NCBI GenBank assembly: GCA_004151065.3
Contig: NWUY0300011152.1
Span: forward strand, 13,164 to 25,866
DNA: 12,703 bases
Direction of reading: 5' to 3'
Origin: Larix sibirica
Lineage: Eukaryota > Streptophyta > Pinopsida > Pinales > Pinaceae
The notes beneath the pieces were generated by a model. The model had not been told where the DNA came from, did no database searches, and saw nothing but the letters and a program-made list of their open reading frames with translations. The position numbers were made by a program, and so were the translations under genes. Within the stretch, counting starts at the first letter, position 1, and each line of letters opens with the position of its first letter. Shown here piece after piece: positions 1-7,671 of this stretch.

Positions 1-1624
1 ATCACATGCAACTAGGTTCCCAAGTTTGAAGAGGAAAATTCTACGCTTATAATATGATGCATTTGTTCATATTTCAAAAGATTGGTGAAGGTATGTAAGT
101 TGTAGAACTAGCCCAAAGCATAGTGTACATTTTAATATTTTAAAACATTGGCGATCCTAGTTATTCCAAGTAAGGAAAAATTCGGTGGTTTTTCCCTCAA
201 GACGAAGTTAAGGCTTGGGTCCATCTGGTCCTAGTTCCTAGAAATGCGTGAACATTTTTATTTTCTACAACGAAAGTGTGTTTTGCAAATCATCAATTGC
301 ATCTAAAAGGTCCCTCAACTTCGTGCGAGGGCCCTATACTAACATAATTTGAGATTTCCCATTTCTTTGTGTATAATGTCTTGGAGAAAATTAGTGATAA
401 ACTTTTCATATTCTTAGAACATGCAAAAAATCCTAATGGGGTGCACTTTCTACATTTCAATTAAATGTGAAAGAGGCTAAAGGGTGTGAAAGTCAAGGGC
501 TTAAATGCTTCCAATGCTTTGGAATGAATTGGGTTAGATGCACTTAGCAATCAACTTGAGGCTCAAAGGTGTAAGCATTTGTGAGCATAGGATAAGACTG
601 GGGGCTTGAAGTGATAGATACAACAATAAAATCATGACGAAAGCGAATTGATGGAAGAGGCACATTTTTGCTGTTGAAGAAGCATGTAGTTTAATCTAAA
701 ACAAATGCACCGGAAATTCAATATCGCTAATGCCACATGTCACTTGATCGTGCGTTTTGGTGCATAAGAGTAGTTTTGGTAAACCATTTATATCAATTGT
801 GAAACCACTAAATGGAGCCGCCACATATGAGGTGGAGCAACATGACAACCAAGCGATAGGTGAACAAAGAAAGAGACAACATGTGGTTGTGGGGCCAACA
901 CCTCATCCAAGTGGTAGTGCAGTGCCCACATCAACATGAGAGACAATAAAAATTGACATGTGTCCAAGTGATAAATACACAAATTTTCAAACTACTAAAA
1001 TATTCTCCAAGCATTAGATATTATCCTCTATAATGCAAGGGGCATCTTTGTCACACCATGTTCACCATAGATAACCATAGCCGTTACAGTTGTTCGTTAT
1101 CACTATTCATAATCATGTATAGTTTTGAAAATCCATGCACAAACATGCATAAAGTATAAATATCTTGCCCTATTCATAGAAGGATGATCTTCAATACAAG
1201 GAGCAGTGTTTAGTTTGTTGATTTCAAGAAGAAAGCGAGTATATGAAGAAGATGAGGCTCAAAAGAAAGGATCGACAATTTTTTAGAAAAGTGTAACTTT
1301 CTCTCAAGAGTACACAGACCAAGCGAGTACATACATGAATGCTGTTGTGAAGTATTCATATATTATTCATTATATAAGATATCATTGCCTTATGGTTTTA
1401 TATTAGTTTTACTTAGATATTTTGTGTGAAATGTTGAGGAAACAAGATTTGTTCATTAAAAATACCTTGTTCTATTCTTAAATCTATCATTTCTTTCATC
1501 TACTTTTATCTACTTTATAACAAGCCTAAATATATAAATAAATTTGTGTACTTTCTGGGAACCATAAGTATATAAACAACAACACCACCACCAAATAAAG
1601 TGAAACATCCTACCTAAAAAAATA
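1..1624. other. AT-rich region without a supportable gene
   Basis: I read both strands and found no conserved protein domain, RNA gene or clear LTR edge. The longest open frames (about 757-939 plus and 788-982 minus) are around 60 codons, overlap each other, and the plus one has no ATG at its head. Around 1157-1500 the text resembles the promoter and 5' region of a retroelement LTR: a TATA-like AGTATAAATA at 1153-1162 followed by pyrimidine-rich DNA. No primer binding site or matching second LTR is visible, so I do not call an element. Confidence 0.5.
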
Positions 1625-1914
1625 TGACCTATAACATGGTTGTTATAGTACATATCACATGGCATTGTATCAATATATTGTCTATCTTATTTATTATTAG
1701 TCAAGTATATATAGCCTTATGACCTATCAACCAACATGGTTGTTATAGTACATACCACATGGCATTGTATCAATATATTGTCTATCTTATTTATTATTAG
1801 TCTTACATAGCCTTATAATCTATCAACCATGTTATAGTGCATATCACATGGCAATCTATCTTATTTATTATTAGTCTTACGTAGCCTTATGACCTATCAA
1901 CCATGTTATAGTAC
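1625..1914. repeat. Tandem repeat with shrinking units (100, 89, 74 bp)
   Basis: Three units plus a partial fourth can be aligned by eye. The anchor TGTTATAGT recurs at 1641, 1741, 1830 and (as TGTTATAGT) 1904, giving spacings of 100, 89 and 74 bp. Shared blocks are CACATGGCA, CTATCTTATTTATTATTAGT and TAGCCTTAT. The 89-bp spacing is explained by losing 4 bp in the TCAAGTATATATAG block and 7 bp in the CCAACATGGTTG block. The 74-bp spacing follows from a further 15-bp loss after GGCA. Between these indels the units are nearly identical, which suggests recent duplication. It is AT-rich and contains no coding frame. Confidence 0.9.
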
Positions 1915-2089
1915 AAGAATTTAATTTTACTATAGCGTTCATCATGTGTGAAATAATTTATAGTGGTCCTCACCTGCAATGAAAACAAACGTTATGAAAT
2001 CTATTTTTCATAAGCAAAGCTAAGTTAAGACGACTACCTAATGGAAACTTGATCCTCATGCAATGTACGTGAAAGAATTTAATGCGAGG

Positions 2090-2102
2090 GAATGCTCTAG
2101 AA
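2090..2102 (+). promoter_or_regulatory. Heat-shock-element-like site
   Basis: The sequence GAATGCTCTAGAA has the alternating form GAAnnTTCnnGAA that heat shock factors bind, with one mismatch (CTC for the central TTC). It lies 63 bp upstream of the TATA box at 2165, a plausible promoter position. A 13-bp match with one mismatch can arise by chance, so heat regulation is only an inference. Confidence 0.3.
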
Positions 2103-2164
2103 ACTGCAAATCTGAACCTCGCTGTAGGAAGTCTTCAAATCCGAGTTTGGAGTCCGTCCGTTCC

Positions 2165-2171
2165 TATATAA
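2165..2171 (+). promoter_or_regulatory. TATA box (TATATAA)
   Basis: TATATAAGG sits in a locally more GC-rich stretch and is followed about 30 bp later by a pyrimidine-rich CTCACCTCTTACT, a plausible plant transcription start around 2195-2205. Splice-site-like sequences and a poly(A) signal follow on the same strand. This makes a real Pol II promoter more likely than a chance AT run, although a retroelement LTR promoter is the alternative. Confidence 0.5.
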
Positions 2172-2331
2172 GGAAGGCTATGTGATTGTATTTCTCACCT
2201 CTTACTAAAAGACTTTGGGCTCCGGTTGAGTATTCCCGTCCTAAAGTACAGTAATGTTAAAAGTTTTTACTTTTCTGTAACGTCATAAGCTGTGCAAACT
2301 TAGCAGTCCCCTCGAAGGAGTTTACTGATAC

Positions 2332-2405
2332 GATATTGTAAGTTCAATATTTGGTGTTACAATTATTTGATATTGTAAGTTGACTATTTGGTATTACAGT
2401 TATTT
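2332..2405 (+). repeat. 37-bp tandem duplication carrying a splice donor
   Basis: Two adjacent 37-bp units begin with GATATTGTAAGTT at 2332 and 2369, differ at only a few positions, and end in TTATTT. Each copy contains GTAAGTT, a perfect plant 5' splice site core, at 2338 and 2375. A possible third start (GATCA) follows at 2406. Two acceptor-like GCAG sites follow, ending at 2424 and 2454, so introns of about 80, 87 or 117 bp are possible. Confidence 0.85.
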
Positions 2406-2811
2406 GATCATATTATATGTGCAGGTTGTGTATTGATATGATCCCTTGTTGCAGTTTAGCAGATTGAGTGGAAGTAGAAGCGTTCTGGGGGCAGAAGTCA
2501 TTCAGTTTCAGCTTAGTGATACCAAGAATACCATCAACTACAATCCCCATCCCCAGCAGCTCTAAGTCCTCTCATGGCCAACAACATGAACAATGGAGAG
2601 CAACACGGAGCCAAACTGACGCATTTGTCCCTCCAGTAGTAGACAGCTTAGTTCATGCTGCATTGCCTTGTTTGGGTATATTACAACCAGCATATTGCAA
2701 TCCTGCACAGAATCAACACGTCCAAGGTTGTGGTTGCAAGCATCAATCACAGTCACAGACTAACCCTAATTGCAATCCTCAGCCACAGCCCAACCCTGGC
2801 AGTGGCAATAA

Positions 2812-2906
2812 CAACAATGGCGACAACAATGGCAATATGAACAATGGCAACAACAATGGCAGTGGCACTATCAACAACAATGGCACTATCAACAACCCCA
2901 ACAAGT
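2812..2906 (+). repeat. CAACAATGGC-type low-complexity tract
   Basis: This is an irregular repeat built on CAACAATGG and AATGGCA words. In frame 2 it encodes an Asn/Gly-rich tail. In frame 1 it encodes Gln/Trp-rich sequence with motifs such as QWQQQWQWHYQQQWHY. Repeats like this occur in real plant proteins and also expand neutrally, so the tract alone does not prove coding. The frame is undecided. Confidence 0.7.
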
Positions 2907-2937
2907 AGACCAACGTATAGTATGTAACGACAGGAAG

Positions 2938-3022
2938 GTAACTGCGGCATTCGTTTCCCTTTGTGAAATTTCATGATTTTTTACACAAAGATGTCATAAT
3001 TTTACTTTCTTTTGCATCGCAG
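2938..3022 (+). other. Predicted 85-bp spliceosomal intron
   Basis: The donor reads AAG|GTAACT at 2935-2943. The acceptor is preceded by a long pyrimidine-rich tract (TTTTACTTTCTTTTGC) and ends ATCGCAG at 3022. The length of 85 bp is normal for a short plant intron. Removing it joins frame 1 upstream exactly in phase with an open stretch from 3023 to 3178. This is predicted from sequence only. Confidence 0.5.
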
Positions 3023-3303
3023 GCATGGGACAGAATAAATGCAGTCGAAAGATGGTGTGTTCTTGTTCGACTGAGCGTGTGTAATTCGTATATTGTTGAA
3101 GTACTAGTATGGTTGGTTTATACCCAAATAAGGCGTTCACTATCATCAATTCAATTCTGCAATAGGCAAGTCCATTAATGGTTCTGCCATTCTTGTGACT
3201 CTAAGCCAGTAAAAACGAGATGGACCGGGGTAGTGCTCACGTGCCACTGCATTAGGCATATTATAACTATTACAGTTGTTATGTATATCTACTATTATGT
3301 ATG

Positions 3304-3309
3304 AATAAA
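3304..3309 (+). terminator. Poly(A) signal AATAAA
   Basis: AATAAA follows a TTGTTATGTATAT-type T-rich upstream element at about 3277-3290 and lies about 125 bp past the last open codon of the candidate transcript. This fits plant 3' end formation. In AT-rich DNA the hexamer also occurs by chance. Confidence 0.35.
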
Positions 3310-3330
3310 TCTCCTGCCTGGTTACCACGT

Positions 3331-4294
3331 TTTTAATGGTATGGTTGTGGAAAATAGAAAAACAAAACTTAATTTTCAATACATCCTCGAGGCCAACTTA
3401 TTAGATCAATGGATTTTTAATGCAAGGCAAACTTTCTATTTAAGTGGATCATATTCTGTGGTGTGTTTATATATATATTATATGTATAATATATTAAATT
3501 AAAATATTAAATGTGGAAATTCAATAGATAGATGAGAAACATGCATATTGTCATCAAATAAGATTTAAAATACTCTTGAGATTTGGAATAAAATTGAACA
3601 AATCTAAAACATTTTATAACATTTAACTTTAAAATTAAATGAATAATAGCTACATGATTCTCTTGATGGAATATAGTTCTACTTCCATGGATTTTATAGC
3701 AATGATTATATACTTAGAATATAAGCATAAACTCCACAAGTTGAGAAACGATAGACTCCATCTTAATGTTTCTAACATGAGTAGTAATCTCAAAGGACCG
3801 TGGGGTAGAGACTACAAGTATTGACTTATGTTATGGCTCAAATATACACAAAAAAAAAAATCATTTTTTTGTTTTCACACCTAAATTAAGTAGAAGAACC
3901 AAAGAATGAGAAAACTTTTCATGGGGAATCTATTATTACAATATACCAAACATACAAGATAAGATGGGAATTCAAATGAGCCTTCTTCATGTGTATATAG
4001 TGGATAGAGAGCTATGAATCGATGATAATAAGATATAATTATTATTATATGTAATAATAATAAATGGCGATTATGGTTAGCGGCTTAAAATGTTTCTCTC
4101 ATTTTGACAAGCATTTCCTTCGATGTTAATAAATTGTGAATGCTTTTATATGAAGGGCTCATTTTTCAAAGTCACATTCTCTATTAGAAATTCTTCCACT
4201 TAATGAGATACTTAGTAATTGCTTAGGTCCTCAATTTCCTAATCTTTGTTTCAATGGTTGTTTCAATTTCTATTATGCTTTTATACTTTTCACT
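3331..4294. other. AT-rich spacer, no gene recognised
   Basis: The stretch holds simple AT sequence at about 3465-3515, an A10 run near 3850, a small perfect inverted repeat at 4038-4061, and one short open frame (3639-3824, 61 codons with an ATG) with no recognisable motif. I see no retroelement domain here. It probably includes the 3' part or flank of the minus-strand element whose integrase lies just to the right. Confidence 0.5.
4038..4061. repeat. Perfect 10-bp AT inverted repeat
   Basis: ATTATTATTA (4038-4047) and TAATAATAAT (4052-4061) are exact reverse complements around a 4-nt loop TATG. It consists purely of ATT/AAT triplets, so it may be no more than a microsatellite. Confidence 0.6.
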
Positions 4295-4780
4295 TTAAAT
4301 TGGCATATTGTCCCCAATTACCTTCATTAAACAAGAAACACGAAAGACTAAATGTGCATGTGAATTAGGCAACTCAAGTTTGTAACTCATAGTACCAATG
4401 CTCTGCAACACCTTTGAAGGACCATAGTACTTGGATGTTAATTTTTTTCCTCCCTTTGTTTCACGAGGGGCATATGTTTCTATGGTTGAAGCCTCAAAAT
4501 AACCTTTAATCCCCCTCTTCAAACTGCATTTTGTTGCGATCTTGATGTGCTTGTTGATTTACTATATTTTCTAGTATAGCCAAGCTATTCTTTAATAGTT
4601 GTAGAATCTCTTGTTGGTGTTGGATGTGATTCATCACTACTTGAAATTTAGTTTTCCTTCTCAAAGGTTGTATGAAATGAAGGTTGACACCAAAAAAAGT
4701 GGCATAACTAAGACATTTTGGATGAATTATGGAATAACATGGTGTATCACCATTCTACCATAGGTAACCATCTAATCAAT
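4295..4780 (-). pseudogene. Ty3/gypsy integrase C-terminal region, frameshifted
   Basis: Read leftwards on the minus strand, this is the end of a gypsy pol polyprotein. Near 4770 it encodes RWLPMVEW followed by a stop where gypsy integrases usually have WWYN. Near 4620-4515 it reads QEILQLLKNSLAILE and HQDRNKMQFEEGD, the helix and the HR..R.FEVGDWV segment. It then reads VILRLQP in another frame. The last frame holds KLTSKYYGPSKVLQ and YKLELPNSHAHLVFRVSCL, matching the YGPF..L..IG..AYKLELP......HPVFHVSCL end of the family. Integrase joins retroelement cDNA into host DNA. This copy needs at least three frame changes and has several stops, so it is dead. One shift maps to the A7 run (T7 on plus, 4442-4448). 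It is cut off where the LTR at 4787 begins. The zinc-finger and DDE catalytic parts are absent. Confidence 0.88.
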
Positions 4781-4786
4781 TGTGAA

Positions 4787-5239
4787 TGTTAGGGTCCTAC
4801 CCCAAACCCACTTATTTTTTGTTACATATGAATACAATTCCATACCCTTTGAATAAGGTTAAGTAGTTAGTAGTGAACAATTAATTAATCTACAAAATGG
4901 CCTTTGTGTTAATTAAGGCCATCTAGGAAGTTGATACTCATTAATTATGAGTAGTTAGGGTTTTTGCTATTGAATAACCTATTTAAATAGATTGGAGGAT
5001 GTGAATTGTTTTGTCAAGGATTGTGTATTTGGAGTTCTTATCAATTACTAAAAGGCCACCCAACATTTAGATGTGAGGGAACATTGCTTTATGAAATTAT
5101 TATCATAGTACAAGGGTATTTCTACATCACCTTTCTTCTATCTTGTCTTGTTTTTGGTTAATCTACACTTAATTTATGGTTTCTTTCATCATAAATATTT
5201 GTATATCCTATGTTCTTCTAAGGTATAGGGTTAAGAACA
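4787..5239 (+). mobile_element. 5' LTR of a plus-strand Ty3/gypsy retrotransposon
   Basis: The segment starts TGTTAGGG and ends AAGAACA, giving a TGTT...AACA inverted terminus. It is followed after 7 bp by a tRNA-iMet primer binding site. At about 453 bp its length suits a plant gypsy LTR. A TATA-like palindrome CTATTTAAATAG lies at 4979-4990, an acceptable promoter for the R-U5 part that follows. The left edge directly abuts minus-strand integrase sequence, which supports an insertion boundary. The exact right edge could be a few bases later (CCACA). No matching 3' LTR is visible in the window, and no clear 5-bp target duplication can be confirmed. Confidence 0.7.
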
Positions 5240-5246
5240 CCACAAG

Positions 5247-5258
5247 TGGTATCAGAGC
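5247..5258 (+). other. Primer binding site for initiator tRNA-Met
   Basis: TGGTATCAGAGC is the exact 12-base complement of the 3' end of plant initiator tRNA-Met. It is used by most copia and many gypsy elements to prime minus-strand cDNA. It lies just inside the 5' LTR, which fixes the element's orientation as plus. Confidence 0.92.
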
Positions 5259-5420
5259 ACATCCAAGAAACCTCTAGTATTAGGCTAGAGAAGTGTTTTT
5301 CTTTCCCTAAATAACATGGAGATTTTTCATTTAGTGGGTAAACCTATTGTTGGGGAATCATACATGCAGAAAATACAAGTGGTACTAAGTCACATTATTG
5401 GATATCCTTGTAACCTCTTT

Positions 5421-5632
5421 GAGTAGTAACACAACAGATGACACTTGTATATAGAATTTCACTTCCGCATACCCTAGGGTATATTGGAAGTCCCCTAGGA
5501 AACTTGAAACCAACTTTAGATAATGAGTAGTAGCACAACAAACAACACTTGTATACAAAATTTCACTTTCACGTACCCTAGGATATATTGTACGTCCCTT
5601 AGGAAACTCGAAACCAACTTTAGTTAATCTAA
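5421..5632. repeat. 104-bp tandem duplication in an interrupted leader
   Basis: Two copies begin with GAGTAGTA at 5421 and 5525 (period 104). They share AATTTCACTT, TACCCTAGG, the CCTNAGGAAACT block and CGAAACCAACTTTAG or its TGAAACC variant. The first copy contains the perfect 14-bp palindrome ATACCCTAGGGTAT (5469-5482), and one base change breaks it in the second. The unit has no recognisable coding content. It lies inside the segment bounded by the two ATTGTTGGGGA repeats. Confidence 0.85.
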
Positions 5633-5847
5633 TTGAAATTATTTCTACTAGAGTGGCATCAAGAAAACACTTGAAAATATTACTCTCTAGTACCTAGGTA
5701 GCAGGGTAATATGACTACAGGCATATTTGATCCTTTTTAGTTAGTGCCTTGAGAGATTTGGTTGAGTACTATTGTTAGACCATACACATATATCAAATAA
5801 ATATAAAACTTGGAGCTCCCTTTCCCTCAAGACCCCATAAAACATGC

Positions 5848-5859
5848 CCTCTGATACCA
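5848..5859 (-). other. Possible minus-strand tRNA-Met primer binding site
   Basis: The minus strand reads TGGTATCAGAGG, 11 of 12 bases matching the initiator tRNA-Met complement. It lies within the 5357-5998 segment that interrupts the plus-strand leader, so that segment may derive from an opposite-strand retroelement. On the minus strand an LTR end would be expected just to the right (5860 on). I see no clear CA terminus there, and a purine-rich stretch lies at 5816-5831. The match could be a remnant or chance. Confidence 0.4.
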
Positions 5860-6202
5860 ACCAACGAAATTCCATCATCCTTGCATCCAAAATGAATTTG
5901 GTAATGCTGTCAGTGAAATAATACTAAGTAGGGAGTAATAGTACCACCAGCATAAGAAAAACACAAGGTATGGGATCCACCTACACCATTGTTGGGGACA
6001 TGTCTCAAAAGAATACTTGCATCATGTTGATCATGTTGATATACATCTCTAACAACCCTATTTTTGTGGACTCGAGGATACTACAATTGGTGGTACCTCT
6101 CAAAAGACTCCTCTTTCTCCATTGATCATTTTGGGATAAGTTGGTGTTAATACTTTTTAGATCATAAGTGGTCCCATGGTCAAAACTTGCAACTAAAAAC
6201 AC

Positions 6203-6957
6203 ATGGAGGATCAAAAAAATGGTCCTCCCAAAGAAACTAAGGAACTTGAATTGGTGGTCATTGCCTTGAAGAATAAATTTGACCAAATCCACACCAATCA
6301 GGTTAACCAACAACAAATGTTGCATATCCTAACTAAATATGGGCGTCTATATTCCACACTAGAGTATTAATCCACCAATGTTGTGGTCAATGAAGAACAA
6401 GGCTCTCACACTCTCTTCCAAAAATTCCAACCTCCCTCACACTCTCTTCCCAAAATCCCATCCTCCATCGTTTCAGGATAGCAATTAATGGAACTATTTC
6501 CCAAATGTCAACATCTGTAAATTTTATAGTTCAGATATCTCAAGTTGTGTACCCAAATGGAATAATATTTCTATCTCCATTTCATTAAGGATGATATCCA
6601 ATAGTTAAAAGTGGGGGTCTTATATTTAGACTTAGAGCATTCGTAATGGTGGTAATGATACCAATAATATTATCATCAGCATGACCCTTGGAGCCAATTT
6701 ATGAATATCTTTCATGATCATTTTGAACAAGACACTAACTACCTTGGAAGGTTGACCAAATTATGTGAGAGTGGCATAGTTCTATACTATATTATATCAT
6801 TTGAGCAATTGGAAATTCACAAAAATGGCCTCTCTAATTCCCTTTTTCAAGAATTCTTTATCTATGGCCTCAAAGGGGAAATTTGAGTACATGTAGTTAT
6901 GCAATGCCCCACAACAAAGTTAGAATATTATGATACAGCCAAAGAATCCAAGATAGT
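6203..6957 (+). pseudogene. Ty3/gypsy Gag, interrupted
   Basis: Gag forms the retroelement's capsid. The reading frame starts at the ATG at 6203. Its first 55 codons have the polar N-terminus common in plant gypsy Gag (MEDQKNGPPKETKELE, then a Gln-rich coil KFDQIHTNQVNQQQM) and stop at 6368. The same frame runs on with more stops through a proline/serine linker. From about 6690 it encodes the Gag core: FHDHFEQD, LTKLCESGIVLYYIISFEQL and LSNSLFQEFFIYGLKGEI. These match the L.KL.Q.GTV.DY..EFE.L and LS...F..GLKPEI signatures of the family. After a TGA at 6884-6886 it continues VHVVMQCPTTKLEYYDTAKES. The middle capsid part (about 6480-6690) is badly decayed, and no zinc knuckle is evident. Minus-strand ORFs over this region are shadows. 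Confidence 0.85.
6405..6466 (+). repeat. 31-bp tandem duplication in the gag linker
   Basis: CTCACACTCTCTTCC recurs at 6405 and 6436, followed in both by AAAAT-CCNANCCTCC-type sequence, giving a 31-bp period. 31 is not a multiple of three, so the duplication itself shifts the frame. It therefore probably arose after the gene stopped being used. Confidence 0.8.
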
Positions 6958-7293
6958 GATAAACTCATAACCCAAAATACCTTCATTTCTTATTCACACT
7001 ATGAGCCTTTAATGGCTCCTACTCCTGTCACATCCAACATGTCAACATTAAGAATCATAAATCTATCTTCTAATGCGATGTTTGAACATCAACAACTCGA
7101 ACTTTTCTATATCCATGATGAAAATATTTATGAGGGAATAATGCAAAGAACATAAATTATTCCAAATATATGTATCCCCACATGAGAACCTATAAAACAT
7201 AACACTTGAAGGCACTCCCAAATAACAAATGGAGGATACTTCTCCATCAATGGAAGATGCAACACGTTGCAATATTTTGGGGAGGAAACCTAG

Positions 7294-7671
7294 ATATCGC
7301 TCCATGCCTTATATGGTTTCTCAACTCCCTAGACATTGAATTTGATATAATACATCAAGCACCATAAAGCCATTGCATTTATTGATCGTGACAACACCCA
7401 CAATTCTATTCATTGAAGAGTGGTGGAAGAAACCCATTGCGATGTCCAACCTATACCAAATTTACAAATTATTATCTCCAATAGTGGTATGATGAAATTT
7501 GTGGGTCATTATGAAAACATGAAACTCAAATTTGGTGACTACCATCATAAAACACACATGTTCACAATTTTCATTAGAGAGATTTTGAGGTCAAAAAAGG
7601 GCCTCCTAAGAGATGTACTACAAAAATATNCAAATCTTTCCTCCAATGGGGACATCAATCCCATTCGATAA
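7294..7671 (+). pseudogene. Ty3/gypsy retropepsin, catalytic motif lost
   Basis: Retropepsin is the aspartic protease that cuts the Gag-Pol polyprotein. One frame covers the domain. It reads ISLHALYGFSTP, a stop, then KAIAFIDRDNTHNSIH where the family has ..VLIDSGSTHNFI. After another stop it reads RVVEETHCDVQPIPNLQI, then MMKFVGHYENMKLKFGDYHH and KTHMFTI. The catalytic Asp-Ser/Thr-Gly is Asp-Arg-Asp here, so the active site is gone. There are at least three in-frame stops. The expected ending (D-I-V-L-G...WL) is missing. The frame instead passes into GLLRDVLQKY, which weakly recalls the stretch ahead of reverse transcriptase, suggesting an internal deletion near 7570-7590. An ambiguous base N lies at 7630. 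The first Met-like codon, at 7420, is GTG, so there is no true start. Confidence 0.82.

Larger units (their letters stand above)
2195..3330 (+). pseudogene. Candidate spliced Pol II transcription unit, no recognisable product
   Basis: This stretch has the layout of a plant transcript. A TATA box at 2165 precedes it. Splice donors GTAAGTT lie at 2338 and 2375, and acceptors GCAG end at 2424 and 2454. A second intron is likely at 2938-3022, and AATAAA lies at 3304-3309. The exon-like part 2455-2937 is more GC-rich than its surroundings. No frame gives a convincing protein. Frame 2 is open from 2468 to 2908 (about 146 codons, ending in an Asn/Gly-rich tract) but begins with GTG, not ATG. Frame 1 carries 36 protein-like residues and stops at 2563. 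It reopens from 2812 as Gln/Trp-rich sequence and would splice in phase at 2937/3023 into 51 more residues ending at 3178, again without ATG. The ATG at 2574 gives only 21 codons. I do not recognise it. It could be a frameshifted pseudogene, a noncoding RNA gene or a retroelement piece. Confidence 0.4.
4787..7671 (+). mobile_element. Degenerate plus-strand Ty3/gypsy element (LTR-PBS-gag-protease)
   Basis: In order this shows an LTR (4787-5239), a PBS (5247-5258), a leader interrupted by about 640 bp of foreign-looking DNA (5357-5998), the gag N-terminus (6203-6370), the gag core (about 6690-6957) and retropepsin (about 7294-7565). That is the normal gypsy order. Reverse transcriptase, RNase H, integrase and a 3' LTR are not recognisable downstream, so the element is truncated or deleted after protease. 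All coding parts carry stops. It can no longer move on its own. Confidence 0.75.

Noticed and set aside
309-334. GGTCCCTC/GAGGGCCC inverted repeat as a terminator or small RNA
   Set aside because: It is only 7 of 8 paired, isolated, with no supporting context.
2468-2908. 146-codon open frame proposed as a protein gene
   Set aside because: It begins with GTG directly after a TGA and has no ATG before its low-complexity tail. It is kept only as part of the candidate transcript.
6005-6325. 106-codon minus-strand open frame
   Set aside because: It lies opposite the plus-strand leader and gag, where the recognisable protein is, and shows no motif of its own.
7063-7305. 80-codon minus-strand open frame
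   Set aside because: It is antisense to the gag-to-protease region of the plus-strand element and has no family resemblance.
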